From positions 1,301,651 to 1,365,650 of the forward strand of contig NZ_LMKQ01000001.1 in NCBI RefSeq assembly GCF_001421565.1: a stretch of 64,000 bases of DNA, written 5' to 3'. The notes beneath the pieces are model-generated. The model was not told the DNA's origin. It did no database searches and saw only the letters and a list, made by a program, of their open reading frames with translations. The translations under genes were made by a program, and so were the position numbers. Positions 8,855-18,394 of this stretch are shown in pieces. The first letter of the stretch is position 1; each line of letters opens with the position of its first letter. This DNA comes from Agromyces sp. Leaf222. GTDB lineage: Bacteria; Actinomycetota; Actinomycetes; Actinomycetales; Microbacteriaceae.

Positions 8855-11800
8855 CGTTCCTCCTCGCGGATTCCGGGCGTCGCGGCGAGACGCCGGACCG
8901 CCGCCGATGCCGCCCAGCCGATCGCGGCCGAGGCGACGAGGAAGGCGAGCAGGCCGAGCGCCCATGGCGCCGCGTCGAACTCGAGGTCGACCGCCAGCGC
9001 CCCGGGCGCCCCGGAGACGGCCGCCCTGGCGAGCTCGCGCGCGGTCACGGCTGCGGAGACGACGCCGATGACGACGCCGATGAACGTCGCCGTGAGGAGC
9101 GAGACCGAGAGCTCGGCGAAGCGCGCCCGTGCCTGGATGCCAGCCGGCACGCCGAGTGCGCGCAGCACGACGACCTCGCCGAACCGGGCTCGAGCGAGCG
9201 CGGTCGTGAGCGCGGCGAGCGCGACCGCGGCGAACAGCAGTGCGCCCGCAGCACCGGCCCAGAGGGCCTGGACGGCGGGGCCGATGAGCGGCGCGGAGGA
9301 GGCGTCCGCGCGAGTGGTGGCGGTGAGCGCGACGGCGGACTGCTGCCGGACCTCGTCGGCGACCGCCGAGGGATCCAGCGTCGAGAGCCAGCGTTCGGTG
9401 TAGGCGGGAACGCCGGAGTCGGCGTCGAACGCCGCTCGCGAGATCTCGGCGAGGTCGGCGAGCAGGCCGGAGTCGCCGGCGCCGGGCACCGCGGCGACGA
9501 CGTCGGCCACGGTCGCGTCGACGTCGGCGCCACCGGTGATGATCCGGAATGCGAACGTGTCGCCGGGGCGCACGTCGATGCGCTCCGCGAGCGCGGCGCC
9601 GAGCACGACGGGCACCGGGGCGCGCGGGGCGGTGCCCGCGATGCCGACCCTGCCGGTCGGCTGCGTCGCGTCGAGCGTGGTCTCGCCGTCGACCTGGAGG
9701 CCGGATGCCGCGGGCACGCCGTCGATCGAGAGCGGGCCGAATCGTGCCACGACCTCGCCGACGCCCTGCGACCCGGAGAGCGACGCGTCGAAGCCGAGCA
9801 GCTGCAGGCCGGCGGCATCGGGCAGCTCGACCCGCGCCGTGCCGCCGCCGGCACCGACCGGAATCGTTCCCGCGTCGATTCGGCTCGCCTCGCCGTCCGC
9901 TCCGAGAAGCCAGGCGGAGACGGCGACCTCGCCGGGCGTTCCCTCGGGGGAGGTGAGGCTCACGGCGACCTCGAGCCTCGATGCACCCGAGGGGAGCGCG
10001 GACGCGTCCGAGTGCGGCGGGAGGCCGGAGGCGACCGCGCCGAGTCCGGGACCGAATCGTGCCGCATTCGAGGCCGACAGGGCGATGAGCGTCGTCGGGT
10101 CCGAGCCGATGCGGGCCTCGCCGCGGAAGACCGGGAGGCTCGCGTCGACGGCGGCCACCGTCGCGAACGGGTCGTCGAGGGCGAGCGGGTCGGCGCCGAG
10201 GACGACCGTTCGACCCGCGTAGGCGATGCGCACGTCGCCCCCGACGGCGACCGAGGCGGCCGTCCGGTCGAAGGCCTGCCAACTGCCGGCGAACGCGGCC
10301 GCGAGCGTCAGGGCGCCGACGGCGAGCATCGTCATCAGCGATGCCGAGGCGTAGAGGCCCGCGCGCCGGGCGAGCTGGCGCATCGGCAGCGACGGCACCA
10401 GTCCGGGGCGCGCTGCCGCGATCCGTTCGAGCAGGCGCGCAACCGGGCGCACGAGGCCGTTCCCGACCAGTGCGAGCGCGATGAGCACGAGGACCGGCGC
10501 GAGCACGGCGATGGGATCCACCTCGAGACCGCCGGAGGCGTTCGCGACGAGCGGCGACCCGTACAGCCGGAACTGCCAGAGCGACACCGCCGCTGCGATG
10601 ATGACGAGGAGCACCCCGCCCGCGGTCGCGGCTCGGGGCACGCGCCCGACCTCGTCGCCCGAACCGCGGAGCATCGGCCTCGTCGCCTGCCACCAGGCCC
10701 GACCCGCCAGGAGCGCGACCGCGCCCAGCAGGCAGGCGGCCGCGACGGCGGCCGCGATCGACCACGATGCCGCCTCGCCGGGGCGGGCGATGGCGAGCAC
10801 GGCGTCGGCGAGCAGGACGCCGGCGATCGCGGCGGGGGCTGCGACGGCGACCGCCTCGAGGGCCGCGGTCGCGGCGAGCCTGGATGCCGAGGCCCCACGT
10901 GCCCGGAGCAGCAGCGTCTCGCCGCGCCGGCCGGCCGCGAGGAGGGCCGAGAGGCGATCGAGCGCCGCGAACCCCGCGAACGCGAGGACGAGCACGGGCA
11001 GCGGCGCGATCGCGCGCACCGTCGTGAGCCCCGCGAGCAGGCGGTCGAGCGTGAGCACGAGCGTGCCCGACGCGCCGAGCCCGTCGTCGCCGAGGTCGTC
11101 CTGCGCGCGCAGGGTGGGCTCGACGTCCGGCAGGGCGGAGCGCAGATCTGCGGCGAGCTCGGGTGTCATCCCGCCTGGCGCGACGGTCGCGGTCCAGCGC
11201 ACCACGACCGCGGCCGGCAGGTCGACGAGGTCGGCCTCGTCGGCCACGACGAACGGGCCGGCGACGCCGTCGAGCACGCCGGCCGAGACGATCGGCTCCG
11301 CGAACCACGCCGGATCCGCCGGATCGGACGACATCCACGTGCCGACGACCCGCAGTCGCACGGGATCGGTGCCGCCGACGACGAGTTCGTCGCCGAGTTC
11401 GAGGCCGAGTTCGCGCGCGGCCGTGGCCTGCACGGCCGTGGGCACCGCGCCCGGTCGGCCACCGGTCTGCAGCGCCTCGGCGCCGTCTGGCCAGACGCCG
11501 CTCACGAGATCGGCGCGGGCCGCGGCTGACGCGTCGGCGAGCAGCACCGCATCGAAGACGGCGTCGTCGGCGCTCGCGTCGACGGGCGCGGTCTGCACGG
11601 ACCTGGTCCACGCCGCGCCGTTCGGCACGAGCATGCGGTCGAGGACGGATGCCGCGGCATCCGCCTGTGCGACGGGATCGCCGGAGAGGCGGATCTGCCA
11701 CCTCGCGGCACCCTCGGTGCCGGTCGCCGACGCGAGGCCGCTGCGCAGGCCGCTCAGCGAGGCGCTCGCGAGGGAGTCGATGATCGCCGTGCCGAGGAAC

Positions 11801-11886
11801 GCGAGCACGAGCACGACCGCCGCGATGGCGGCGAACACGCCGCGGTGGGCGCCGGCGCGCGCCACTGCGGTCGATGTCGCTCCCAC
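8851..11886 (-). CDS. FtsX-like ABC transporter permease (first of two)
   Basis: A 1011-residue permease and the first cistron of the operon. TM1 is VFAAIAAVVLVLAFLGTAII, followed by a long extracytoplasmic region and two FtsX-type TM blocks (IAPLPVLVLAFAGFAALDRL, with the RRGETLLLRARGAS loop, and near the C terminus GALLFAAVALAALTTAL and FGEVVVLRALGVP). I chose GTG 11886 because GAGGAG lies seven bases upstream; a longer frame from 11985 lacks a ribosome site. With the other permease and two ATPases it forms a complete ABC system; cargo is unknown. No solute-binding protein is encoded nearby. Confidence 0.85.
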   Translation of the reverse strand: MGATSTAVARAGAHRGVFAAIAAVVLVLAFLGTAIIDSLASASLSGLRSGLASATGTEGAARWQIRLSGDPVAQADAAASVLDRMLVPNGAAWTRSVQTAPVDASADDAVFDAVLLADASAAARADLVSGVWPDGAEALQTGGRPGAVPTAVQATAARELGLELGDELVVGGTDPVRLRVVGTWMSSDPADPAWFAEPIVSAGVLDGVAGPFVVADEADLVDLPAAVVVRWTATVAPGGMTPELAADLRSALPDVEPTLRAQDDLGDDGLGASGTLVLTLDRLLAGLTTVRAIAPLPVLVLAFAGFAALDRLSALLAAGRRGETLLLRARGASASRLAATAALEAVAVAAPAAIAGVLLADAVLAIARPGEAASWSIAAAVAAACLLGAVALLAGRAWWQATRPMLRGSGDEVGRVPRAATAGGVLLVIIAAAVSLWQFRLYGSPLVANASGGLEVDPIAVLAPVLVLIALALVGNGLVRPVARLLERIAAARPGLVPSLPMRQLARRAGLYASASLMTMLAVGALTLAAAFAGSWQAFDRTAASVAVGGDVRIAYAGRTVVLGADPLALDDPFATVAAVDASLPVFRGEARIGSDPTTLIALSASNAARFGPGLGAVASGLPPHSDASALPSGASRLEVAVSLTSPEGTPGEVAVSAWLLGADGEASRIDAGTIPVGAGGGTARVELPDAAGLQLLGFDASLSGSQGVGEVVARFGPLSIDGVPAASGLQVDGETTLDATQPTGRVGIAGTAPRAPVPVVLGAALAERIDVRPGDTFAFRIITGGADVDATVADVVAAVPGAGDSGLLADLAEISRAAFDADSGVPAYTERWLSTLDPSAVADEVRQQSAVALTATTRADASSAPLIGPAVQALWAGAAGALLFAAVALAALTTALARARFGEVVVLRALGVPAGIQARARFAELSVSLLTATFIGVVIGVVSAAVTARELARAAVSGAPGALAVDLEFDAAPWALGLLAFLVASAAIGWAASAAVRRLAATPGIREEER

Positions 11887-12001
11887 GCGATCTCCTCGTT
11901 CGTGAATCGGGTCGCGCCGTGGAGGATTGGTCGGGGCGGAGCGGTGCAGGGCGCCCCTCGAGCGCATGACGAGTTCGCACAGCATATCCGCACCGGTGGT
12001 G

Positions 12002-12031
12002 TTGCGTGCGACGCGTCGAACGTCGTAGTCT
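12002..12031 (+). promoter_or_regulatory. Promoter of the leader-ABC exporter transcript
   Basis: TTGCGT (12002-12007) and TAGTCT (12026-12031) are 18 bp apart. Transcription would start near 12038, leaving about 300 nt before the first exporter gene at 12337, which contains a translated leader and hairpins. Confidence 0.55.
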
Positions 12032-12092
12032 GTAGGGCTGGCTGCGCTCGCGCCGCCCGCTGGTGAAGAAGACGATGACGCAGGAGGACACC

Positions 12093-12176
12093 ATGCAGAC
12101 AGACAGCTACGCCCGCCCGTTCGTGGCCGGTAGCGCTCTGCGTCCGGTCTCCCGGGTCACGGGCATCTCAGGGTAG
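12093..12176 (+). CDS. 27-residue leader peptide upstream of the ABC exporter
   Basis: ATG 12093 is preceded by a near-perfect ribosome site, AGGAGG (12082-12087), at ideal spacing. The frame ends with TAG at 12174-12176. The peptide begins MQTDSYARP and ends VSRVTGISG. It has no signal or membrane segment. A very strong ribosome site on a tiny frame, about 160 nt before an efflux-type ABC transporter, is what a ribosome-arrest leader (as in erm, cat and ABC-F resistance genes) looks like. I do not recognise the peptide from a specific published family; function is inferred from position and hairpins. Confidence 0.65.
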   Translation: MQTDSYARPFVAGSALRPVSRVTGISG

Positions 12177-12191
12177 TTCGCACCCGGCCCC

Positions 12192-12250
12192 GCAGGCCCC
12201 GCCTGCCTGATCAGCGGTAGCCCCGCACCCGCGTCGCTCGCGACGCCTTT
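12192..12250 (+). terminator. Two hairpins after the leader peptide, candidate attenuator
   Basis: GCAGGC-CCC-GCCTGC (12192-12206) and GCGTCG-CTCG-CGACGC (12231-12246) are perfect stems. The second is followed by CTTT, a weak intrinsic-terminator signature. A further bulged stem (CGACC/GGTCG region, about 12255-12280) follows. Whether these alternate with an antiterminator cannot be decided without folding. Confidence 0.45.
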
Positions 12251-12336
12251 CAGCGCCACGACCCGAGTGGTCGGCGCGCTGCCGAACCGCACACGCACGC
12301 GGTCGTCTCGCAATCACTCTCGAAAGGGACACGGCT

Positions 12337-14235
12337 TTGTCCGCCACCCAGCACCACCACCACCAAGATCCCGCCGCACCCAACGCCGTGCGCGCGCTCT
12401 GGCGCCTCCGCGTCTTCATCGGCCGGTCCGCGCCCGCGTTCGTGCTGAGCGCGGTGTTCGCCTCTGCCGGCCAGCTCATCGGCCTCTCCATCCCGCAGGT
12501 GCTCGAGTCGATGGTCGACGGCCCGCTCGCCGACGGCGAGGCGGCCGCGGTCGTGCCGTTCGCACTGCTCATCTTCGGCCTCGGCGTGCTCGAGGCCCTG
12601 TTCTACGCGCTCCGTCGCTGGGTGGTCGTCGGCCCGGGCACGCGCGTCGAGTCGCGCATGCGCAACGCCCTGTACGCCAAGCTGCAGGACCTGCCCGTGA
12701 GCTTCCACGACAAGTGGCCGAGCGGCCAGCTGCTCTCGCGCGCCGTCAGCGACCTCGGCCTCGTGCGCCGCTGGCTCTCGTTCGGCCTCGTGTTCACGTT
12801 CGTGAACCTGCTGACGATCGTCGTCGGCATCGGCATCCTCGTGTCGATGAACTGGATGCTGGGGCTCGTGTTCCTCGTCTGCGCGATGCCGCTGTGGATC
12901 ATCGGCTACCGATTCGAGGGCCGCTACTCCGAGATGTCGCGGCTGAGCCAGGACCAGGCGGGCGACCTCGCGACGGCGGTCGAGGAGTCGGTGCACGGCA
13001 TCCGCGTGCTGAAGGCGTTCGGGCGCGGCAAGCACGCGCTCTCGAGCTTCCGCAAGCAGGCCGAGTCTCTGCGCAGCACCGAGATCGAGAAGGCCCGCCT
13101 CGACGCGAACATCTGGGCGTGGCTGCTGCTCGTGCCCGCGCTGTCGATCTCGCTCTGCCTCGGCCTCGGCATCTGGCTGACCGCGAACGGCGAGCTCAGC
13201 GTCGGCACGCTCGTCGCGTTCTTCGCGACCGCGACGATGCTCGCGTGGCCGATCGAGTCGATCGGCTTCCTCCTGGCCTTCGCGCTCGACGCCCGCACCG
13301 CGACCGACCGATTCTTCGAGGTGATCGACAGCGAGAACACCGTCGTCGACCCCGAGACGCCGCGCGTGCTCGGCGACCCGGTCGGCGCGCTGAGCTTCAC
13401 CGACGTGCGGTTCCGCTACCAGGACTCGCCCGAACGGTTCGGCGACCTGCTGCAGGGCGTCGACCTCGACATCCGGCCCGGCGAGACCATGGCGCTCGTC
13501 GGCCTGACCGGCTGCGGCAAGACGACGATGACCGCGCTCACCACGCGCCTCTACGACGTCACGGGCGGCTCGATCACGCTCGACGGCGTCGACGTGCGCG
13601 CGTTCTCGCGTGAGGAACTGCGTCGGCACATCGCGATGGCGTTCGAGGACGCGACCCTCTTCAGCGACTCGGTGCGGGCGAACGTGCTGCTCGGCCGCCC
13701 CGGGCTCGAGGGCGACGCCGCCGAGCAGGTGCTGCACGAGGCGCTGCGCATCGCGCAGGCCGGCTTCGCGTACGACCTGCCCGACGGCGTCGAGACGAAG
13801 GTCGGCGAAGAGGGCATGAGCCTGTCCGGCGGTCAGCGCCAGCGACTCGCGCTCGCGCGTGCGGTCGCGGCCAAGCCCGCCGTGCTCGTGCTCGACGACC
13901 CCCTGTCGGCGCTGGATGTCGCGACCGAGGCGCGGGTCGAGGCCGAGCTCCGCGCGGTGCTCGCGTCGACCACCGCGCTCATCGTCGCCCACCGGCCCTC
14001 GACCGTGATGATGGCCGACCGGGTCGCACTGCTCGAGGACGGCCGCGTCACGGCGGTCGGCACGCACTCCGAGCTCCTCCGCGAGAGCGAGCACTACCGC
14101 TTCGTCATCTCGAGCCTCGAGGACGATGCCGCGAACCAGCCGGGCTTCGGCGAGGTCGATCCCGACCGGTCCGAGGCATCCGACCACCACCCGAGAACGT
14201 CAGAGACCCAGATCAGCGAAGGAGCCGCATCATGA
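12337..14235 (+). CDS. Heterodimeric ABC exporter, subunit A (degenerate catalytic site)
   Basis: A 632-residue half-transporter: six TM helices in about residues 30-330 (for example [18 protein letters not shown] and [20 protein letters not shown]), then an ATPase domain. Walker A is [13 protein letters not shown] and the signature is [14 protein letters not shown]. Walker B is [12 protein letters not shown], in which the catalytic Glu is replaced by Asp. The H-loop is [12 protein letters not shown] 12337 is chosen because GAAAGGGA lies upstream; the second residue region has a His run (QHHHHQD). The stop overlaps the next ATG. The Asp-for-Glu change is the known mark of the non-catalytic subunit in heterodimeric exporters such as TM287/288. 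Confidence 0.93.
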   Translation: MSATQHHHHQDPAAPNAVRALWRLRVFIGRSAPAFVLSAVFASAGQLIGLSIPQVLESMVDGPLADGEAAAVVPFALLIFGLGVLEALFYALRRWVVVGPGTRVESRMRNALYAKLQDLPVSFHDKWPSGQLLSRAVSDLGLVRRWLSFGLVFTFVNLLTIVVGIGILVSMNWMLGLVFLVCAMPLWIIGYRFEGRYSEMSRLSQDQAGDLATAVEESVHGIRVLKAFGRGKHALSSFRKQAESLRSTEIEKARLDANIWAWLLLVPALSISLCLGLGIWLTANGELSVGTLVAFFATATMLAWPIESIGFLLAFALDARTATDRFFEVIDSENTVVDPETPRVLGDPVGALSFTDVRFRYQDSPERFGDLLQGVDLDIRPGETMALVGLTGCGKTTMTALTTRLYDVTGGSITLDGVDVRAFSREELRRHIAMAFEDATLFSDSVRANVLLGRPGLEGDAAEQVLHEALRIAQAGFAYDLPDGVETKVGEEGMSLSGGQRQRLALARAVAAKPAVLVLDDPLSALDVATEARVEAELRAVLASTTALIVAHRPSTVMMADRVALLEDGRVTAVGTHSELLRESEHYRFVISSLEDDAANQPGFGEVDPDRSEASDHHPRTSETQISEGAAS

Positions 14236-16037
14236 GCGTGACCGGCGTCCAGGGCGAAGAACGCCTCGACTACACGAAGGCCGAGTCCCGCGAGATCCGC
14301 AAGCGCTCGCTGCGCCTGCTCGGCTCGCTGCTGCAGCCGCAGCGCACGCGTCTGTGGTTCACGGCCGCGGCGATCGTGCTCTCCTCGGCCGCGCAGGCCG
14401 CCGGCCCGGCGATCATCGCGTTCGGCATCGACAGCGGCATTCCCGCGCTGCTCGAGCAGAACTGGTTCCCGGCGGGCCTCTCGGCCCTCGCATACCTCGG
14501 CACCGGCCTCATCGGCGCGTTCATGATCGCGATCTACATCCGCCTCTCGGCGCGGGTCAGCCAGGCCGTGCTCATCGACCTGCGCACGCGGGTGTTCCTG
14601 CACACACAGAAGCTCAGCCTCGAGTTCCACGAGTCGTACACGTCGGGGCGCATCATCTCGCGTCAGACGAGCGACCTCGATGCGATCCGCGAGCTGCTCG
14701 ACGAAGGCCTGACCCTGCTCGTGCGGTCGTTCATGTACATGCTGTTCACGGCGCTCATGCTCGTGCTGCTCGACCCCCTCTCCGGTCTCGTGCTGCTCGG
14801 CGCGATGATCCCGATGAGCCTGCTCACGAGATGGTTCCAGGTGCGCTCGCAGGCGCTGTTCCGTCGCTCGCGCGTGGCGTCGGCGAGCCTCATCGTGAAG
14901 TTCGTCGAGACGATGACGGGCATCAGGGCGGTGCAGGCGTTCCGCACCGAGAAGCGCAACGAAGACGAGTTCGGCGAACTCGTCGAGGACTACCGCGACG
15001 TGAACGCGAAGGTGCTCGGCCTCTTCGCCGTGTTCAACCCGGGTCTCGCGTTCGTGGGGGCCACCGCGGTCGCCGTGACCATCCTGCTCGGCGGGTTCCG
15101 CGTCGCCGAGGGCAGCCTCGCGATCGGCGTGCTGCTGGCCGCGGTGCTCTACGTGAAGCGCTTCTTCGACCCCATGGAAGACGTGGCGGTGTTCTACAAC
15201 GGCTACCAGTCGGCGTCGAGCGCGCTCGAGAAGATCTCGGGCGTCCTCGAGGAGGAGCCCAGCGTGCCCGACCCCGCGCACCCGGTCGACCTCTGGAAGG
15301 CGTCGGGCCACGTGCGGTTCGAGAACGTCGAGTTCGCGTACACGCCCGATCGCGTCATCCTGCCGCGGTTCGGCCTCGACCTGCCCGCCGGGCAGACGAT
15401 CGCGCTCGTCGGCTCGACCGGCGCGGGCAAGACGACCCTCGCGAAGCTGATCGCCCGGTTCTACGACCCGAGCGACGGCGCGATCGAGCTCGACGGCATC
15501 GACCTGCGCTCGCTGCACCCGAAGGACCTTCGCCGGGCGATCGTCATGGTCACGCAGGAGGCGTACCTCTTCTCCGGCTCGGTGGCCGACAACATCGCGC
15601 TCGGCAAGCCCGACGCCTCGTTCGGCGAGATCGTGGCGGCCGCGAAGGCGGTCGGCGCCCACGAGTTCATCGAGGGCCTGCCGAACGGCTACGACACCGA
15701 CGTGAACAAGCGCGGCGGGCGCGTGAGCGCCGGCCAGCGCCAGCTCATCTCGTTCGCCCGCGCGTTCCTCGCCGACCCGGCCGTGCTGATCCTCGACGAG
15801 GCGACGAGCTCGCTCGACATCCCGAGCGAGCGACTCGTGCAGGAGGGGCTGCAGACGCTGCTCGCCGACCGCACCGCGATCATCATCGCGCACCGCCTGT
15901 CGACGGTCGCGATCGCCGACCGGGTGCTCGTCATGGAGCACGGCCGCATCGTCGAGGACGGCGCGCCCGCCGACCTCATCGGCGGCGAGGGCCGGTTCGC
16001 GGCGCTGCACGCGGCCTGGCGCGACTCGCTGGTCTGA
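14232..16037 (+). CDS. Heterodimeric ABC exporter, subunit B (catalytic Glu present)
   Basis: A 601-residue partner of the preceding gene, with the same TM-ATPase order. Walker A is [13 protein letters not shown], Walker B is [12 protein letters not shown] with the catalytic Glu, and the H-loop is IIIAHRLST. Its signature is VSAGQRQL instead of LSGGQ. In a heterodimer that weak signature faces subunit A's Asp-bearing Walker B, so both defects fall in the same nucleotide site and the other site is fully consensus. Likely role is export of drugs, lipids or peptides. ATGA coupling with subunit A supports one complex. Confidence 0.93.
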   Translation: MSVTGVQGEERLDYTKAESREIRKRSLRLLGSLLQPQRTRLWFTAAAIVLSSAAQAAGPAIIAFGIDSGIPALLEQNWFPAGLSALAYLGTGLIGAFMIAIYIRLSARVSQAVLIDLRTRVFLHTQKLSLEFHESYTSGRIISRQTSDLDAIRELLDEGLTLLVRSFMYMLFTALMLVLLDPLSGLVLLGAMIPMSLLTRWFQVRSQALFRRSRVASASLIVKFVETMTGIRAVQAFRTEKRNEDEFGELVEDYRDVNAKVLGLFAVFNPGLAFVGATAVAVTILLGGFRVAEGSLAIGVLLAAVLYVKRFFDPMEDVAVFYNGYQSASSALEKISGVLEEEPSVPDPAHPVDLWKASGHVRFENVEFAYTPDRVILPRFGLDLPAGQTIALVGSTGAGKTTLAKLIARFYDPSDGAIELDGIDLRSLHPKDLRRAIVMVTQEAYLFSGSVADNIALGKPDASFGEIVAAAKAVGAHEFIEGLPNGYDTDVNKRGGRVSAGQRQLISFARAFLADPAVLILDEATSSLDIPSERLVQEGLQTLLADRTAIIIAHRLSTVAIADRVLVMEHGRIVEDGAPADLIGGEGRFAALHAAWRDSLV

Positions 16038-16050
16038 GCCTTCGGCCGCA

Positions 16051-16092
16051 CGCGGCATCCGTCTTTCTCCAGTGAGGAGAGCGGATGCCGCG
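16051..16092. terminator. Bidirectional terminator between convergent genes
   Basis: CGCGGCATCCG (16051-16061) pairs with CGGATGCCGCG (16082-16092). The loop holds an inner TCTCC/GGAGA stem, so the hairpin is nearly continuous. It separates the exporter (plus) from the decarboxylase (minus). Confidence 0.75.
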
Positions 16093-16137
16093 GGCGGCCG
16101 TTCGCGCCCGGGCCGGACGGACGGTACCCGGCGTCGC

Positions 16138-17595
16138 TCAGCGCGGCACGGCGTGCCCGCCGCGGCCCAGCACGTGGATCGGCGTCGGCTCGATGCCGTT
16201 GAACCGGGTCGCGGTCGCCGACGTGTAGGCGCCCATCATGGGGCTCACGAGCAGGTCGCCGGTGCCGAGCGGCGGAAGCGGCAGTGCCCGCGCGATCACG
16301 TCGACGCTGTCGCACGTCGGACCGGCGAGGGTCACGGGTTCGTGCGCGAGCTCGCGCAGTCGACGCACGGCGCGCTCGCTGCCCTCGTCGGCCGGCGGGC
16401 GGTACGCGAGCTCCGACGCCGCGAACACGAGCGCATGCACGCCCTCGGCGGCGATGTTCGAGTACGCGCCGTAGAGGCCGTCGTCGAGGTGCACCCACCG
16501 GCCGTCGCTGCGGATCGCGGTGCCGACCACCCGGGTCACGAGCGTCATCGCGGGAGCCGCGACGAACCGGCCGGGCTCGACGATCACGCGGTACCGCGAC
16601 GGCGCCTCGGCGAGGGCCTCGCGGATCCCGTGCGCGATGACCGCGAACGCGGGAACCGGCTCGTCGTACGCGACCGGGAATCCGCCGCCGAGGTCGAGCG
16701 TGTCGAACGCCACGCCGTGCTTCGCCTCGAGGTCGCGCATGAGCTTCAGCGTGCGGGCGATGGCACGCCGCCACGGCTCGGCGGAGGTCGTCTGGCTGCC
16801 GACGTGGAACGTGAATCCGGCGACCTCGCGGCCAGAGCGCAGGCAGTGGGCGACGAGGGCGGGCGCCGCCTCCGGAACGACGCCGAACTTCGAGGAGAGG
16901 TCGGAGACGGCCTCCGGATTCGGGAACGAGAGCCGCACGAGCACGCGTGCGTCAGCGGGGAGACCCGCGAACTTGTCGACCTCGCCGGGGTCGTCGACCA
17001 CGAACGTGCGCACGCCTCGCAGGTAGGCGCTCGTGAGCTCGGCGATCGACTTCACCGGGTGGGTGTGGACGCACCGCGAGACGTCGACGCCCTCGCCCTC
17101 GAGGAGGTCGAGCTCGCCGCGCGACGCGACGTCGAAGCTCGCGCCGAACGCGTCGACGGCGCGGATGAGCGCCGGATGGGGGAGCGCCTTCAGCGCCACG
17201 GCGATCTCCACGCCGGGCAGGTGCCGGCGGAGTTCCAGCAGTCGACCGGTCACCCGGTCGGCGTCGAGCACGAGCAGGGGCGTCCCGTGGCGTTCCGCGA
17301 GGCCCGCAAGATCGAAGCGGCGGGCGTCGTCGGCCAGGCCGCGGCGCACGAGCTCCCGGTGCGGGGGCATCTCCGGCGCGATCGCGGTCGTCGTGGCGGC
17401 GTCGCCGTCGCGACCGTGTGCGGGTGTGGGGCCGAGGTCGCCGGCCGCCTGTCGCTCGGCGCGCTCGGCGCGCTCGGCGCGCTCGGCGCGCTCGGCGCGG
17501 CGCTCGGCCCTTCGCTCGGCCCGGCTCGGGCGCCGGCCGGCGTCGGACCGGCGGCGGTCGGCGTGTCGGCCGTGCTCGGTGGTGGTGACGGTCAT
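16138..17595 (-). CDS. Fold-type III PLP-dependent decarboxylase (ornithine/DAP/arginine decarboxylase family)
   Basis: A 485-residue cytosolic enzyme. Core motifs of group IV decarboxylases are present: VALKALPHPALI (PLP-binding Lys), FHVGSQT, LGGGFPVAY, VIVEPGRFVAAPA, GPTCDSVDV (active-site Cys-Asp) and YTSATATRFNG near the end. This arrangement is closer to ornithine/lysine decarboxylase than to LysA. The first 90 residues are a low-complexity extension with an Ala-Glu-Arg repeat encoded by a 9-bp tandem repeat. The start at 17595 has GGAG upstream and overlaps the preceding stop (ATGA); an internal start near MPPHRELV is possible but has a badly spaced ribosome site. Substrate is unknown. 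Confidence 0.85.
   Translation of the reverse strand: MTVTTTEHGRHADRRRSDAGRRPSRAERRAERRAERAERAERAERAERQAAGDLGPTPAHGRDGDAATTTAIAPEMPPHRELVRRGLADDARRFDLAGLAERHGTPLLVLDADRVTGRLLELRRHLPGVEIAVALKALPHPALIRAVDAFGASFDVASRGELDLLEGEGVDVSRCVHTHPVKSIAELTSAYLRGVRTFVVDDPGEVDKFAGLPADARVLVRLSFPNPEAVSDLSSKFGVVPEAAPALVAHCLRSGREVAGFTFHVGSQTTSAEPWRRAIARTLKLMRDLEAKHGVAFDTLDLGGGFPVAYDEPVPAFAVIAHGIREALAEAPSRYRVIVEPGRFVAAPAMTLVTRVVGTAIRSDGRWVHLDDGLYGAYSNIAAEGVHALVFAASELAYRPPADEGSERAVRRLRELAHEPVTLAGPTCDSVDVIARALPLPPLGTGDLLVSPMMGAYTSATATRFNGIEPTPIHVLGRGGHAVPR
17452..17508. repeat. 9-bp tandem repeat (GCGCTCGGC) in the decarboxylase N terminus
   Basis: Five consecutive units 17452-17496 (the first with T for G at its first base), and a sixth after a GCG step at 17500-17508. 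They encode Ala-Glu-Arg on the minus strand. The period keeps frame, so copy number can vary without breaking the gene. Confidence 0.85.
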
Positions 17596-18176
17596 GATCG
17601 GGCTCCAGTGGTCAGCGGCCGGTCGATCGGCCGGGGGAGAGGTGCTGGGGATGGGGCCGCGTCGTGCTCGGCATCGCGCCCGGTGTCATGCTCGACATCG
17701 TGCTCGGCGCTCGGCAGGATGACCCGTCGGCCCAGCTCGAACGAGACGATCGCGATCGCGTAGAACACCGCGTCGGCCGCGAGCTTGCCCGCGAGCCACG
17801 CGCCGGGGTTTGCGCCCCAGGCCGCGCTCGCGGCCCAGAGCAGCGCCGGCCGCACGAGCACGGAGTCGACGAGCTCCGCCGGGCCGAACTCCACGGCGAC
17901 GCTGCGCAGGGTCAGCCACGTCGTCGCGAGCATCGCGCGCACGCCGCCGAGCCGCTGCACCCGTGCCGAGGCGGCGTGTCCGCGGGCGGCCCGCACCACG
18001 ACGATCCCGTAGTAGCCCACCGACTCGGCGAGGCTGCCCGCGAGCGCGGCGACCGCGAGCGAGCCCGACGCGTCGAACGCGAGCCACGCCCCGAGCATGG
18101 CGGCGAGGGTGCCGCACACCTCGAGCGGGAGGTAGCGCGCCAGCCAGTCGCGTGCGCGGCCGCGGGTCGAGGTCAT
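17592..18176 (-). CDS. Small membrane protein coupled to the decarboxylase
   Basis: A 194-residue protein of unrecognised family. It has about four hydrophobic segments: VCGTLAAMLGAWLAFDAS, SLAVAALAGSLAESVGYYGI, PALLWAASAAWGANPGAWLA and AADAVFYAIAIVSFELG. The C-terminal tail is rich in Glu-His-Asp (VEHDTGRDAEHDAAP). ATG 18176 has GGAGG nine bases upstream. Its stop overlaps the decarboxylase start by ATGA, so the two are one operon and this protein may carry or sense a substrate or product of that enzyme; this last point is inference. Confidence 0.7.
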   Translation of the reverse strand: MTSTRGRARDWLARYLPLEVCGTLAAMLGAWLAFDASGSLAVAALAGSLAESVGYYGIVVVRAARGHAASARVQRLGGVRAMLATTWLTLRSVAVEFGPAELVDSVLVRPALLWAASAAWGANPGAWLAGKLAADAVFYAIAIVSFELGRRVILPSAEHDVEHDTGRDAEHDAAPSPAPLPRPIDRPLTTGARS

Positions 18177-18290
18177 GGCATGAAGCCTCCGCGGGGCGGA
18201 GGGCCGCCGCATCCGTGCCTCCACGCACTCGGCGTCTGGGCTGGCACTGAGCCGCACGATGCGCTCGACTCCAGCAGCACGGGGAACGGC

Positions 18291-18307
18291 ACCCCCAGTT
18301 TGGGGGT
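18291..18307. promoter_or_regulatory. Inverted repeat between divergent units, candidate operator
   Basis: ACCCCCA-GTT-TGGGGGT is a perfect 7-bp dyad, about 115 bp from the membrane protein start and 88 bp from the response regulator start. Its place between the two divergent units suggests control of one or both, perhaps by the adjacent NarL-type regulator. Confidence 0.45.
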
Positions 18308-18394
18308 ACAGGGCGCCGTCGTGCTGGCGGTAGTGTCGCCACAGGCGGACGAGCCCCCGCTGCCCGCGTGCCTGACGACCGGAGGGTGCACCCG

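Noticed and set aside
6080..12094. A 2004-residue single open frame on the minus strand across both permease genes
   Set aside because: Its first 1080 codons are an Arg-rich shadow of the upstream permease in another frame. The true boundary is the ATGA overlap at 8851-8854, with FtsX-type proteins on either side.
12250..16058. Long minus-strand open frames opposite the two ABC exporter genes
   Set aside because: They are rich in Glu/Arg/His with no motif and lie opposite well-supported ATPase and TM domains.
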